DNA from: CAYXAA01 sp964462985
Lineage (GTDB): Bacteria; Pseudomonadota; Alphaproteobacteria; Rhizobiales; Stappiaceae
Assembly (NCBI GenBank): GCA_964462985.1
Contig: CAYXAA010000025.1
Span: 1-64,000 of the forward strand
DNA length: 64,000 nucleotides
Direction: 5' to 3'
Part shown: piece after piece, positions 52,127 through 61,084 of the stretch
How positions within the stretch are numbered: the first letter of the stretch is position 1
How the letters are laid out: each line of letters starts with the position of its first letter
Program-made: the position numbers and the translations under genes
The notes under the pieces: generated by a model
Told to the model about the DNA's origin: nothing
Databases searched by the model: none
Seen by the model: only the letters and a program-made list of their open reading frames with translations

Positions 52127-52603
52127 GGCGATGCGTTCCGGCAGGTCACCGATGACGGCGAGTGGAGTGGCGGCCAGCGGGGCGGCAACACAGGGATCCG
52201 AGTCACTTCGGTCAACCTGCCTTGATGGCGGCGAGGGGGTGAGGGGACGGAAAGAGGGCGGAAAGGGGAGGACGGTCGAGGAAAAGTTAGGCGGCCGAGA
52301 GGATGAGGGCCGAGAGTGGTGGGGGCTATCGACCTTCGCCCGTTCGTATGTCCGACGTTGCCCCACCCTCTGCCGTCATCCCCGCCTCCGTGCGGGGATC
52401 CATTCCACGGCGCGGCAGGTGCTGCCATTGCGGGTTGGCGCCGGCCGTGCGTCTTTCCGCAGGCGCCGTCCAAGACGAAGCGCCAATGGATCCCCGAACA
52501 AGTCAGGGATGACGCGGAGGGAGTGGCGGGCGGCGGGGGCTGCGCAGGTCGTCGAGGGGGACGACCGATGGCGGCGGGGGCTCCAGCTCGATCGCAACCC
52601 TCC
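52127..52603. other. 477-bp intergenic region with G-rich and palindromic sequence
   Basis: Between the FNR gene and the glutamine-synthetase-like gene. The first ~180 bp are purine-rich on the plus strand (GGGGTGAGGGGACGG and similar). The palindromic repeat element fills 52374-52514. I see no gene. Confidence 0.55.
52374..52514. repeat. 141-bp palindromic MITE-like repeat element
   Basis: Ends are perfect 9-bp inverted repeats, CGTCATCCC (52374-52382) and GGGATGACG (52506-52514). Inside, GGGGATCCATT (52394-52404) and AATGGATCCCC (52485-52495) are a second perfect inverted pair. Each arm can also fold on itself (CCCCGC/GCGGGG on the left). This matches the look of intergenic palindromic repeats that are abundant in alphaproteobacteria. 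No coding capacity; only one copy is in the window. Confidence 0.7.
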
Positions 52604-53995
52604 TCACACATTCAGCAGCAAGTACTCGCGCTCCCAGGACGAGATCACCTTGTTATAGAGCCGCCATTCCAGCCGCTTGACGTCGACGAAGGCGTCGACG
52701 AAGCGATGGCCGAGCGTGTCGCGTAGGGGGTGGCAGTGCTCCAGCAGCGAAAGCGACTCGTGGATATGCCAAGGCAGGGACACACCGAGCGTATGGGCGT
52801 CGACCTCGACCACCGGATCGGGATCCTTCTGCTCCTGAAGGCCGATCAGGCCGCAGGCCAGCGTCGCGGCCATAGCGAGATAGGGATTTGAGTCCGCGCC
52901 GATCACCCGGTTTTCGACGCGGCGCGCCTCCGGACCGGAGTCCGGGACGCGCAGGCCGCAGGTACGATTGTCGCGGCCCCAGTGGACGTTGATCGGCGCG
53001 TCGGATTCCAGCCGAATGCGGCGGTAGGAATTGACGTTGGGGCAAAACAGCGACATCGCCGCCGGCACATAGGCCTGCAGGCCGCCGATGTAGTGCAGCA
53101 GCGCCGGGGCGTCCGAGCCGTCGGCCTCGGCGAAGATGTTGTGGCCGTCCTCGACGGTCACGATCGACTGGTGGATGTGGGTCGCCGAGCCCGGCATGTC
53201 CTGGTGCGGCATCGCCATGAAGGTTGCCACCATGCCGTGCTTGCGGGCAGCGAGCCGGGCGGTGCGCTTGAACAGGAAGGTCTGGTCGGCGCGCTCGATC
53301 GGGTCACCGTGGCGAAAGTTCATCTCAAGCTGCGCCGGACCGGCCTCGTGCGCCATGGTGGCGATCTCGATCCGACTGACCTCGCAATAGTCGTAGAGCA
53401 GGTTGACGACGTGGTCATAGTCGTTGGCGTGCTCGATGCCATAGGCTTGGCGGCCCGACTCCTGCCGGCCCGACAGGCCCTTGGGCACGGCGAGCGGCAG
53501 GTCGGGGTCGTCGTTACGGTCGGTGAGATAGAACTCCAGCTCCGGGGCGACGACGGGCTTCAAGCCCTTGTCGGCGTAAAGGCCGAGCACCCGGCGCAGC
53601 ACCTGGCGCGGCGCGAAGTCGACCGGCCGCCCATCCATGAAGAAGCAGTCGCAGATCACCTGCGCCGTCGGCTCCTCGTACCAGGGCACAATGCGCAGCG
53701 TGGCAAGATCGGGCACCGCGCGGATGTCGCGGTCGAGCGGATTGACAACCTTGCTGTCATCCGCGGTGTCGCCGGTCACCGCCTGGAAGAACAGAAACTC
53801 CGGAAGGCGGAGGCCCTCGCCCATGACCCGGATGAAATCTTCGCGCGGGATGATCTTGCCGCGCATGATCCCGTTCATGTCCGGGACGATGCATTCGACC
53901 TCGTCGATCCTGAGGCCGCGCAGCCAGTCGACGGCGTCGGACGCATCGCGCGGGGTGTGCGCGGATAGCGGCTCACGGGAACTGGGGATGGTCAT
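52604..53995 (-). CDS. Glutamine synthetase family protein (gamma-glutamylpolyamine synthetase-like)
   Basis: ATP-dependent ligase of the GS III/PuuA-like class, 463 residues. It carries the beta-grasp start (RIDEVECIVPDMNGIMRGKIIP), Glu metal ligands in APELEFYL, the GSATHIHQS His loop and the NRTCGLRVP Arg segment before RVENRVIGADSNPYLAMAA. The adenylylation Tyr region of GlnA is missing, as in PuuA. The ATG at 53995-53993 follows AAGGAG. It follows an MFS gene on the same strand, and an FAD amine oxidase of PuuB type lies at 61.1 kb. A role in putrescine or other amine use through gamma-glutamylation is likely but the amine is not certain. Confidence 0.85.
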   Translation of the reverse strand: MTIPSSREPLSAHTPRDASDAVDWLRGLRIDEVECIVPDMNGIMRGKIIPREDFIRVMGEGLRLPEFLFFQAVTGDTADDSKVVNPLDRDIRAVPDLATLRIVPWYEEPTAQVICDCFFMDGRPVDFAPRQVLRRVLGLYADKGLKPVVAPELEFYLTDRNDDPDLPLAVPKGLSGRQESGRQAYGIEHANDYDHVVNLLYDYCEVSRIEIATMAHEAGPAQLEMNFRHGDPIERADQTFLFKRTARLAARKHGMVATFMAMPHQDMPGSATHIHQSIVTVEDGHNIFAEADGSDAPALLHYIGGLQAYVPAAMSLFCPNVNSYRRIRLESDAPINVHWGRDNRTCGLRVPDSGPEARRVENRVIGADSNPYLAMAATLACGLIGLQEQKDPDPVVEVDAHTLGVSLPWHIHESLSLLEHCHPLRDTLGHRFVDAFVDVKRLEWRLYNKVISSWEREYLLLNV

Positions 53996-54083
53996 GACGC
54001 GCTCCTTGGGCAGGGCTATCCCGTGTCGAAAATCGGGACGTGCGCCATGACAGGTGAAACGGTGGCTCGCCGTCAAGGCGGTC

Positions 54084-54117
54084 GTCGGAGGGCGCTCCAA
54101 GAGCCGCGCTCTCCGAC
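54084..54117 (-). terminator. Hairpin right after the MFS gene
   Basis: GTCGGAGGGCGC (54084-54095) and GCGCTCTCCGAC (54106-54117) form a 12-bp stem with one G:T pair and a 10-nt loop, touching the MFS stop codon. No T-run follows, so it may only attenuate read-through into the downstream GS-like gene. Confidence 0.5.
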
Positions 54118-55367
54118 TACTCCGCCGCTTCCTCGATCGCCCTGCGCCGGGCGGCGAGGGTGGCAAAGCCGAAACTCCAGTCAATCTCCCGGCCTTCCTG
54201 CGGCGCGCTGGGGATCAGGCGGCACAGCACCAGGCTGCAGCCGGCCATGGCCGCACCGGACAGGAAAACGGCAGCGGGCGACCACAGCCACATCAGACCG
54301 AAGGTGACCGGGATGATGACCGCGGCGATGTGGTTGATGGTGAAGGCGACGCCGGCGGTCGGCGCAATGTCGGCCGGGTCGGCGATCTTCTGGAAGTAGG
54401 TCTTGATCGCGATAGCGATGGCGAAGAATGCGTGGTCGATCACGTAAAGCGCGCCGGCTAGGTATTCATTGGTGACGAAAGCATAGGTCGAGAACACGCC
54501 GATCAGGCCGACATACTCGATCGTCAGCGCCCGGCGCTCGCCGATGCGCACGATCATCTCGCCGATCTTGGGCGCAAGCAGCATGTTGATGGCGCCGTTG
54601 ATGAAGAACAGCGCCGCGACCTCGTGCACCTCGTAGCCGAATCGCTCGACCATCAGGAAGCCGGCGAAAACGGTGAAGATCTGGCGCCGTGCGCCGGCCA
54701 TGAAGGTGAGGGCGTAATAGAGCCAATAGCGCTTGCGCAGGATCAGCTTCTTGTGCTGCGGCACGCCCTCGCGAAACGAGGGGAAAGCAACCAGCACGAA
54801 GCCGACGACAACCAGCGTCAGGGCGCCTGCAATCAGGAAGACGGTCGTGAAGGACAGGTCGAAGGCCTTCCAGCCGACGAAAATCAGGCAGTAGGCGATG
54901 AGCTGGGCGAAGGCGCCGACGGCGATGATCTTGCCCATGCTTGCGGCGGCGGTCGCCTTGGGCAGCCACTGCAGCGACAGCGACTGGTTCATCGTCTCGT
55001 AGTAGTGAAACCCGACCGACATGACGAAGGTGGTGATGTAAAAACCCCAGGTCGTCGGGAAGTAGCCCGTCGCCGCGACGCCGAGGCCAAGGAAGAGAAG
55101 GGACAAGTACGCCAGCGTCTGCTCGCGCATCACCAGCAGAAAATAGACGGCAACGAAAGAGAGGAAGCCTGGGATCTCGCGGATCGACTGCTGAATTCCG
55201 ATCTCGCGGCCGGTGAAGGCGAGCTCATGGACCGCGAAATTGTTCATCAGGTTCCACCAGGCCGCGAAGGAAAGCTGCATCGCGCCGGCCATGATCATCA
55301 GGAGCACAGCGGGGGAGCGCCATCCGGTAGCCTTCGCGGGATCGGTGGAGATGGTGAAATAGGTCAT
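54117..55367 (-). CDS. MFS transporter upstream of the GS-like gene
   Basis: Inner-membrane carrier of 416 residues with about twelve hydrophobic helices (first: AVLLMIMAGAMQLSFAAWWNLMNN). I do not recognise a specific substrate motif. The ATG at 55367-55365 is used; a GTG 9 bp upstream (55376) is equally possible, and neither has a strong ribosome-binding site. It is divergent from an AraC regulator and 121 bp upstream of the GS-like ligase, across a hairpin. Import of the amine or amino acid used by that ligase is a fair guess. Confidence 0.82.
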   Translation of the reverse strand: MTYFTISTDPAKATGWRSPAVLLMIMAGAMQLSFAAWWNLMNNFAVHELAFTGREIGIQQSIREIPGFLSFVAVYFLLVMREQTLAYLSLLFLGLGVAATGYFPTTWGFYITTFVMSVGFHYYETMNQSLSLQWLPKATAAASMGKIIAVGAFAQLIAYCLIFVGWKAFDLSFTTVFLIAGALTLVVVGFVLVAFPSFREGVPQHKKLILRKRYWLYYALTFMAGARRQIFTVFAGFLMVERFGYEVHEVAALFFINGAINMLLAPKIGEMIVRIGERRALTIEYVGLIGVFSTYAFVTNEYLAGALYVIDHAFFAIAIAIKTYFQKIADPADIAPTAGVAFTINHIAAVIIPVTFGLMWLWSPAAVFLSGAAMAGCSLVLCRLIPSAPQEGREIDWSFGFATLAARRRAIEEAAE

Positions 55368-55465
55368 GTCAACCACTGCCGAGAGGAAGAAGGCGCACTC
55401 TCTTACCGCCTGGCCCGCATTTCGTGTTAGCGTGATTTCGTCAATGACTGTTGCCGGGTCGCCAA

Positions 55466-56248
55466 GTGATTCACCCCGATCTCTACAGCCGCCAGCCCGA
55501 CGGCAATCATCCGGCCCCGGTCGTCGCCTATGCCGGCATCCAGCCGAAGGGCTCGCGGAACGTGCCGCATGCCCATGTCAGGGCGCAGCTGTTCCATATC
55601 GTGTCGGGGTCGGTGACCGTGACAACGGAGCGGGGCAGCTTCGTCGTGCCGCCGGAGCGGGCACTGTGGATGCCGGCGGGCATGACGCATGCGGGCCTTT
55701 ATCACGTCGAAACCTCGCTGCGCTATCTCTACTTCCGGCCCGATGTGGTGCCGCACCTGCCGAAGACGCCCTCCGTGATCCGCCTGTCGCCGCTGCTGCG
55801 CGAGCTGATCAGCGCCTTCATGGCCTATCCGCGCGACTATGATCCCGACGGCGCCGCCGGACGGATCGTGGCGGTGATACTCGATCAGCTTGCAGCCGAG
55901 CGCGCGGCGCCGCTGCACTTGCCCATGCCGGTGTCGCCGCGCCTCAAGCGTGCGATCGCACCGCTGGCCGCCGACCCGGCGCGGGAGACATCCCTGCCCG
56001 AGATCGCGGCGGCGGCGGCGATGTCGCAGCGTTCGTTCGAGCGGCATTTTTCCGCCGAGACGGGCCTGAGCTACCGGGCCTGGCTCCGGCAGGCCCGCCT
56101 GATGAAGGCGGTCGAATGGCTTTCCTTAGGCGCCTCGGTCGGCGAGGTCGCCGACCGGCTCGGCTATGAGGGCCCGAGCGCCTTCGTCGCGACGTTCAAA
56201 AAGGCCTTCGGCGTGACGCCCGGGCGCTACTTCGCGGCCCGGGGCTAG
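55466..56248 (+). CDS. AraC-family transcriptional regulator with cupin domain
   Basis: Regulator of 260 residues. The first ~100 residues are an AraC-type cupin (HAHVRAQLFHIVSGSVTVTT; PERALWMPAGMTHAG) that would sense a ligand; the C-terminal ~100 residues hold two AraC helix-turn-helices (SLPEIAAAAAMSQRSFERHF and SVGEVADRLGYEGPSAFVATFKKAFGVTPGRY). The GTG at 55466 is chosen; a TTG at 55451 would add five residues and neither has a clear ribosome-binding site. Divergent from the MFS-GS unit, which it probably controls. Confidence 0.88.
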   Translation: MIHPDLYSRQPDGNHPAPVVAYAGIQPKGSRNVPHAHVRAQLFHIVSGSVTVTTERGSFVVPPERALWMPAGMTHAGLYHVETSLRYLYFRPDVVPHLPKTPSVIRLSPLLRELISAFMAYPRDYDPDGAAGRIVAVILDQLAAERAAPLHLPMPVSPRLKRAIAPLAADPARETSLPEIAAAAAMSQRSFERHFSAETGLSYRAWLRQARLMKAVEWLSLGASVGEVADRLGYEGPSAFVATFKKAFGVTPGRYFAARG

Positions 56249-56351
56249 AGTGCGCTGTGGGCGCCGGAGAATCCGAGCGCGACGTAGGACAGGGAGCGTA
56301 CTTGTCGCAAGCGCGCCCGTCCGTTCAGCCTGAACGCGGTTGGCGCCATCC

Positions 56352-57527
56352 CTACCGGGCCAGGTCCTTCATCGCCGCCTCGAGCCCATCGAGCGTGAGC
56401 GGGTACATGCGTCCGCCCATCAGATCGTTGATCATCCCGATCGAATGGGTGAAGCCCCAGTGCCGCTCCGGGGTCGGATTGAGCCAGACCGCCTTGGGAT
56501 AGAGGTCGATCACACGCTTCAGCCAGGTGGCGCCGGGCTCCTCGTTCCAGTGCTCGACCGAGCCGCCGGGATAGGCGATCTCGTATGGGCTCATCGCGGC
56601 ATCACCGACGAAGATGATCCGGTAGTCGTGCGGGAATTTGTGCAGGATGTCCATGGTGGCGATCCGCTCGGAGTGGCGCCGGGCATTGTTCTTCCAGACG
56701 AACTCGTAAAGGCAGTTGTGGAAGTAGAAATACTCCATCACCTTGAATTCGCTGCGCGCGGCCGAAAACAGCTCTTCGCAGACCTTGATGTGGTCGTCCA
56801 TCGAGCCGCCGATGTCGAAGAACAGGAGCACCTTCACCGTATTGCGCCGCTCGGGCCGCATCTTGAGGTCAAGCAGGCCCTTGTGCGCCGTGGAGCGGAT
56901 GGTGTCGTCGAGGTCGAGCTCCTCGGCCGCGCCCTGGCGGGCGAATTTCCTGAGCCGCTTCAGCGCGACTTTGATGTTGCGGGTGCCGAGTTCGACCGTG
57001 TCGTCGAGATCCCTGAACGTCCGTTTGTCCCAGACCTTGACGGCGCGGCGGTGGCGCGAGCCGTCCTGGCCGATGCGCACGCCCTCCGGGTTGTAGCCAT
57101 AGGCCCCGAACGGTGAGGTGCCGGCGGTGCCGATCCATTTCGAGCCGCCCTGATGGCGCCCCTTCTGCTCCTGGAGCCGTTTCCTTAGCGTCTCCATCAG
57201 CTTGTCCCAGCCGCCGAGCGCCTCGATCTCCGCCTTCTCCTCGTCGGTGAGGTGCTTTTCGGCCAGTTTGCGCAGCCAGTCTTCCGGGATCTCGGCCGGC
57301 TCCACCGGGTTCATCAGGTCCAGGCCCCTGAAGACGTGGGAGAACACCCGGTCGAACTTGTCGAGATTGCCCTCGTCCTTCACGAGGCAGGCGCGCGACA
57401 GATAATAGAAATCCTCGACCCGCTTGTCGGCGAGGTCGGCCTGCAGGGCTTCCATCAGCGTCAGATACTCTCTGAGCGAGACCGGAACACCGGCGGATTT
57501 CAGGGCGTGAAAGAATGTGACGAACAT
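56352..57527 (-). CDS. VWA domain-containing CoxE-like protein
   Basis: A 391-residue protein with a C-terminal von Willebrand A domain; the metal-site DIGGS (238-242) replaces the classic DxSxS, keeping the first Asp and last Ser. The N-terminal part (MFVTFFHALKSAGVPVSLREYLTLMEAL) is the usual start of CoxE-like proteins that work with MoxR ATPases in assembling or activating metalloenzymes or complexes. A MoxR gene on the same strand is 5.5 kb away (63078-63923). In many relatives the two are neighbours, so the pair looks separated here. Function by family only. Confidence 0.88.
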   Translation of the reverse strand: MFVTFFHALKSAGVPVSLREYLTLMEALQADLADKRVEDFYYLSRACLVKDEGNLDKFDRVFSHVFRGLDLMNPVEPAEIPEDWLRKLAEKHLTDEEKAEIEALGGWDKLMETLRKRLQEQKGRHQGGSKWIGTAGTSPFGAYGYNPEGVRIGQDGSRHRRAVKVWDKRTFRDLDDTVELGTRNIKVALKRLRKFARQGAAEELDLDDTIRSTAHKGLLDLKMRPERRNTVKVLLFFDIGGSMDDHIKVCEELFSAARSEFKVMEYFYFHNCLYEFVWKNNARRHSERIATMDILHKFPHDYRIIFVGDAAMSPYEIAYPGGSVEHWNEEPGATWLKRVIDLYPKAVWLNPTPERHWGFTHSIGMINDLMGGRMYPLTLDGLEAAMKDLAR

Positions 57528-57592
57528 GGGCGAAGCCTAGGCGGCAGCAAAATCCTTGTCGAGTGCGCCCCGCCGAATTGCCGCGAGCCGAG

Positions 57593-58654
57593 TCAGGACG
57601 CCGCCGACTTCGCCTTCTCGATGATCGCCGCCGCTTCGGGATCGTTCTTGAACAACTCGGCCATGACGTCCGAGATGGTGGGACCATGGCCACCGACGAA
57701 GGGGGCAGGACGGCAGACATCGACCGCGGCGATACCAATGCGGGCCGTGAGCAGGCCGTTGACAATTCCCTCGCCAAGGCGGGCCGACAGCCGAGCAGCG
57801 AGCCCGTGGCCGAGCAGTTGCGACAGCAGGCTGTCCCCCGCCGCCATGCCGCCAGTGACCGCAAGATGCGCCGCAACCTCACGGGCGAGACGCAGGAAGC
57901 CGAGGAAGCCGGGCCGGCCGCCGTAGAGCATGGACAGCCGGCGGATTACGCGGAGGTTCTCGAACAGCACAATCATGAGGTCGATCAGCGCGCGGGGCGA
58001 GACCGCAGTCACGACAGAAACCCGCTTGGCGCTATCGATGACGATGCGGCGGGCGCGCTGGTCGAGGGGGCGCAGCAGTTCGCGCTCGGCCAGGACGATG
58101 AGGTCGCGGCCGTCGATAACCTCGCGCATGTGGCCGGCAAGCTGCCGGCGGCCATGGGCGGTCTCGGGCCGGTTGCTGTAGAGCGCCACGAGCTCCGTCA
58201 AGCCGACCTTGGCCTTGCGCGCGTCGTCGGCCGCGGCGGCCGCCGCCAGCGTGTCGCGCAGTCGGTCGATCCGCCCGAGCCGCATCAGGGCGGCGACCTC
58301 GCGCACGACGAGGCCGAGCAGGCCAAGCGCTGCCAGCGCGGCAAGCACGACGCCGAGCCAGCCGAGCCAGTCGGTGCGGGAAAACAGATCCCGGATCAGG
58401 GCATCGACCGCAAGTCCGATTGCCAGGGTGACCAAGCCGCCGAGCCCGATGGCGAGCAGCCGTCCCCAGCGCGCCGGCCGGCGGCCGGGAACTGCGGGGG
58501 CGGGCAGGGCGGCCGGGGCATCATCCGGCTCCGGCATGATGCGCGCCTCACCGCTGGTAAGGCCGCCGACCCCGTCGTCTGTGCGCACGCGCTGGTCGTC
58601 AAGGCGGAAGGCGGCAGGGCGCCGCCTCGGACGGGTTGAATCGGAACCGGTCAT
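57593..58654 (-). CDS. ycjF: YcjF-like membrane protein (TIGR01620/DUF697)
   Basis: A 353-residue inner-membrane protein with a basic, Pro-rich cytoplasmic N-terminus (1-62), two membrane helices (about 65-90 and 98-120) and a DUF697-like helical C-terminal domain (GGMAAGDSLLSQLLGHGLAARLSARLGEG). Its ATG overlaps the YcjX stop (ATGA at 58651-58654). YcjX-YcjF are stress-linked and paired in many proteobacteria, but their molecular role is not established. Confidence 0.88.
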   Translation of the reverse strand: MTGSDSTRPRRRPAAFRLDDQRVRTDDGVGGLTSGEARIMPEPDDAPAALPAPAVPGRRPARWGRLLAIGLGGLVTLAIGLAVDALIRDLFSRTDWLGWLGVVLAALAALGLLGLVVREVAALMRLGRIDRLRDTLAAAAAADDARKAKVGLTELVALYSNRPETAHGRRQLAGHMREVIDGRDLIVLAERELLRPLDQRARRIVIDSAKRVSVVTAVSPRALIDLMIVLFENLRVIRRLSMLYGGRPGFLGFLRLAREVAAHLAVTGGMAAGDSLLSQLLGHGLAARLSARLGEGIVNGLLTARIGIAAVDVCRPAPFVGGHGPTISDVMAELFKNDPEAAAIIEKAKSAAS

Positions 58655-60123
58655 GCGAGGCGGTCTCCCAACAGGAACTGCAGGGCGCGGTCGAGACGGA
58701 TGTGCGGCAGCGACAGGGTGACGCCTTCGGCCGTCCGTTCGAGCTTCGGCGGCCGGAAGCGCACGAAGCGCAGGCCGGCATCTGCGACCGCGGCGTCGGT
58801 GCGGAACAGCACCTCCGGATCGTCGGGCAGGTCGCCGGGAAAGAAGGCGATCTCGGTGCGGCCGTCGTAAGTGTCGCCGTTGACGGTCTCGCCGGGAAGC
58901 GGCGTGCCGAGGATCGCCGGCAAAGTCTCGCCGCCTTGGGTGACGGTAGCCTCCCGGGTGGCGCGCACCGCGGCAAGGGCCAGCACATCGACCTCTGCGC
59001 CGTGGAAGGCGGCACGGTCTATGGCACTGGCGACCAGGCGGGCGAGGATTGCCTCGAGCCGGTCGTGGTCATCGCGGTGTAGATGGTCGGCCTTGGTAGC
59101 GGCAAAGAGGATGCGGTCGATGCGCCGGGACAGGATCGAGCCGAGCCACGAGGCCCGCCCGGGGCGGAACGCGGTCAAGATCTCCGCGAGCGCCGTCTGC
59201 AGGTCGGCGAGGGCGGCAGGCCCGGCATTGACAGCGTGGAGTGCATCGACCAGGACGATCTGGCGGTCGAGCCGGGCAAAATGCTCGCGAAAGAACGGCC
59301 GCACCACGTGCTTTCGATAGGCTTCGTAACGCCGCTCCATCATGGCGGCGAGGGCGTTTCCGCGCGGTGGGCCGGATGAGGCGTCGAGGTCGAGCGGAGC
59401 GAAGGTCAGCGCCGGTGAGCCTTCGAGGTCACCGGGCATCAGGAACCGGCCGGGTGGCAGCATGGAGAGCGCATGCTCGTCATCGCGGCACGCGGCAAGA
59501 TAGGCGGTGAAGCTTGCGGCAAGGTGCCGTGCGGTGGTCTCGTCGGCAGGGGCCGCAGGATCGATCGAGGCGAGAAGTCCGAGGAAATCGGCCGAGAGTT
59601 TGGCGCGTGACGGGTTGCGGGCCCCGGCCAGCGCGTCGCGGCTGAAGGCGGCGTAGTCCTTGTCGAGAAGCGGCAGGTCGAGCAGCCATTCGCCGGGATA
59701 GTCGACGATGTCGAGATGGAGCCGGCCGCGCCCGAACCTTCGGTTCCAGAACCGGGCCGACTCGAACTCCACCGTCAGTCTGAGTTCCGAGATCCGGCGC
59801 GTCGATTCCGGCCATATCCGCTCACCGACCAGGGCCGCGACGTGGGCCTCGACGTCGAAGCGCGGCACATCATCATCCGGCTGTGGCTCCAGTTCGGCAC
59901 CGGCAATGCGCCCCGAGGCGACGGCATCGAACAGCGGCAGCCGGCCGCCGTGGATCAGATTGTGGACGAGGGCGGTGATGAACACCGTCTTGCCGGAGCG
60001 GGCAAGCCCCGTGACGCCGAGCCGCACGGTCGGAACAGCGAAATCCGTCGCCACATCGGCCAGATTGTCGAGGGTGAGCCGGGCCTCGTCGGCAATACGG
60101 GTCAGAAAGTTGCGGTCGGCCAC
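58651..60123 (-). CDS. ycjX: YcjX-like P-loop NTPase
   Basis: A 490-residue cytoplasmic nucleotide-binding protein with a P-loop GLARSGKT (39-46), the DIVDYPGEW switch-like segment and the FFPGDLPDDPEVLF C-terminal region typical of the YcjX/DUF463 family. Coupled by stop/start overlap to the YcjF-type membrane protein. Known relatives bind GTP or ATP; function in E. coli is linked to envelope or heat stress. The start ATG at 60123 gives normal family length. Confidence 0.9.
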   Translation of the reverse strand: MADRNFLTRIADEARLTLDNLADVATDFAVPTVRLGVTGLARSGKTVFITALVHNLIHGGRLPLFDAVASGRIAGAELEPQPDDDVPRFDVEAHVAALVGERIWPESTRRISELRLTVEFESARFWNRRFGRGRLHLDIVDYPGEWLLDLPLLDKDYAAFSRDALAGARNPSRAKLSADFLGLLASIDPAAPADETTARHLAASFTAYLAACRDDEHALSMLPPGRFLMPGDLEGSPALTFAPLDLDASSGPPRGNALAAMMERRYEAYRKHVVRPFFREHFARLDRQIVLVDALHAVNAGPAALADLQTALAEILTAFRPGRASWLGSILSRRIDRILFAATKADHLHRDDHDRLEAILARLVASAIDRAAFHGAEVDVLALAAVRATREATVTQGGETLPAILGTPLPGETVNGDTYDGRTEIAFFPGDLPDDPEVLFRTDAAVADAGLRFVRFRPPKLERTAEGVTLSLPHIRLDRALQFLLGDRLA

Positions 60124-60233
60124 GGATCATCCTTGGCGGGGACGGAGGGCCTGGCGGCCTCTTGGCGGTGAAACGGGACCGTGCCCGGTCGCATCCCCGG
60201 ATGTAGGCGTTGGCGGCAGGAGGCGCAAGCACG

Positions 60234-60791
60234 TCAGCAACCGCTCCCCGCCGCGTTCGGTTCCGCCACCGTCTCCTCTTCCAGCAGCTTCGGCTGGAAG
60301 AATGCGACCACCCGGCCGGTCCGGGGCCCGATCTCTGACCAGCGATGATGCGGAAAGTCGACCACGGCGAGCGCCGCGGTCGGGAACTTTCTCTCGATTT
60401 CCTCCTTCAGCGCCGGATTGCCGTTGCCGATCAGTTCCAGCGCGGTAGCCTGGAGGCCCGGGTTGTGGCCGATTACCAGAAGCTTCCGCGCAGCGCGGCC
60501 GAGCGCGCGGATCGTGTCGATGTAGTCGTCCTCCGCCTCGCCGTAGAGATCGCGGGTGATACGGATGTCCACGTCGCTGGCTAGGTGCGGCAGCAGCAGG
60601 GCCAGGGTCTCGCGCGTGCGCCGGGCGACGGAGCACAGGATCCGGTCCGGTTGCAGTTGATGGCTTGCCATATGGGCGCCCATCAGAGGGGCCGCTGCCC
60701 GGCCGCGGGCGTTGAGGGGACGGTCGATGTCGGACAGGCCCGGATTGGTCCAGTCGGATTTGGCGTGACGCAGCAGCAGGAGTCTCAACAT
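60234..60791 (-). CDS. sixA: SixA-like histidine phosphatase
   Basis: Small histidine phosphatase-superfamily protein, 185 residues. The catalytic LRHAKS (7-12) and the second active-site segment VIGHNPGL near the middle are both present, with the RTRETL arginine pocket. E. coli SixA dephosphorylates phosphohistidine of NPr; longer C-terminal tail here (FFQPKLLEEETVAEPN) is unusual. The ATG at 60791 is the family start. It lies 110 bp upstream of YcjX on the same strand and may share its transcript. Confidence 0.88.
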   Translation of the reverse strand: MLRLLLLRHAKSDWTNPGLSDIDRPLNARGRAAAPLMGAHMASHQLQPDRILCSVARRTRETLALLLPHLASDVDIRITRDLYGEAEDDYIDTIRALGRAARKLLVIGHNPGLQATALELIGNGNPALKEEIERKFPTAALAVVDFPHHRWSEIGPRTGRVVAFFQPKLLEEETVAEPNAAGSGC

Positions 60792-61084
60792 CGCCTCTCC
60801 TCCCTACGGGCTTGCGGGCCGAAGCGGCACCAGCCTCTTTTGTCCTCACCGGGCCGAGCAGGCGCACGGTATCGGATGTGGCTTCACTATAGCGCGACGA
60901 TCCGACGCGGCGAGCGCTGATCGATCGGGCTGGCGTCCTCGCTGCGGGCGTTGAAAATGACGATCTGTCAAGGCTGGCGAAACAAATCGCCGTTCTGTCG
61001 TTACGGCAGGTCCCGTCTGGTGATTGAGTTTCGGACGACAATGTGTTCTTGGGGCATCGAGCCAGTCCGGACAGTCCGAGGGTC

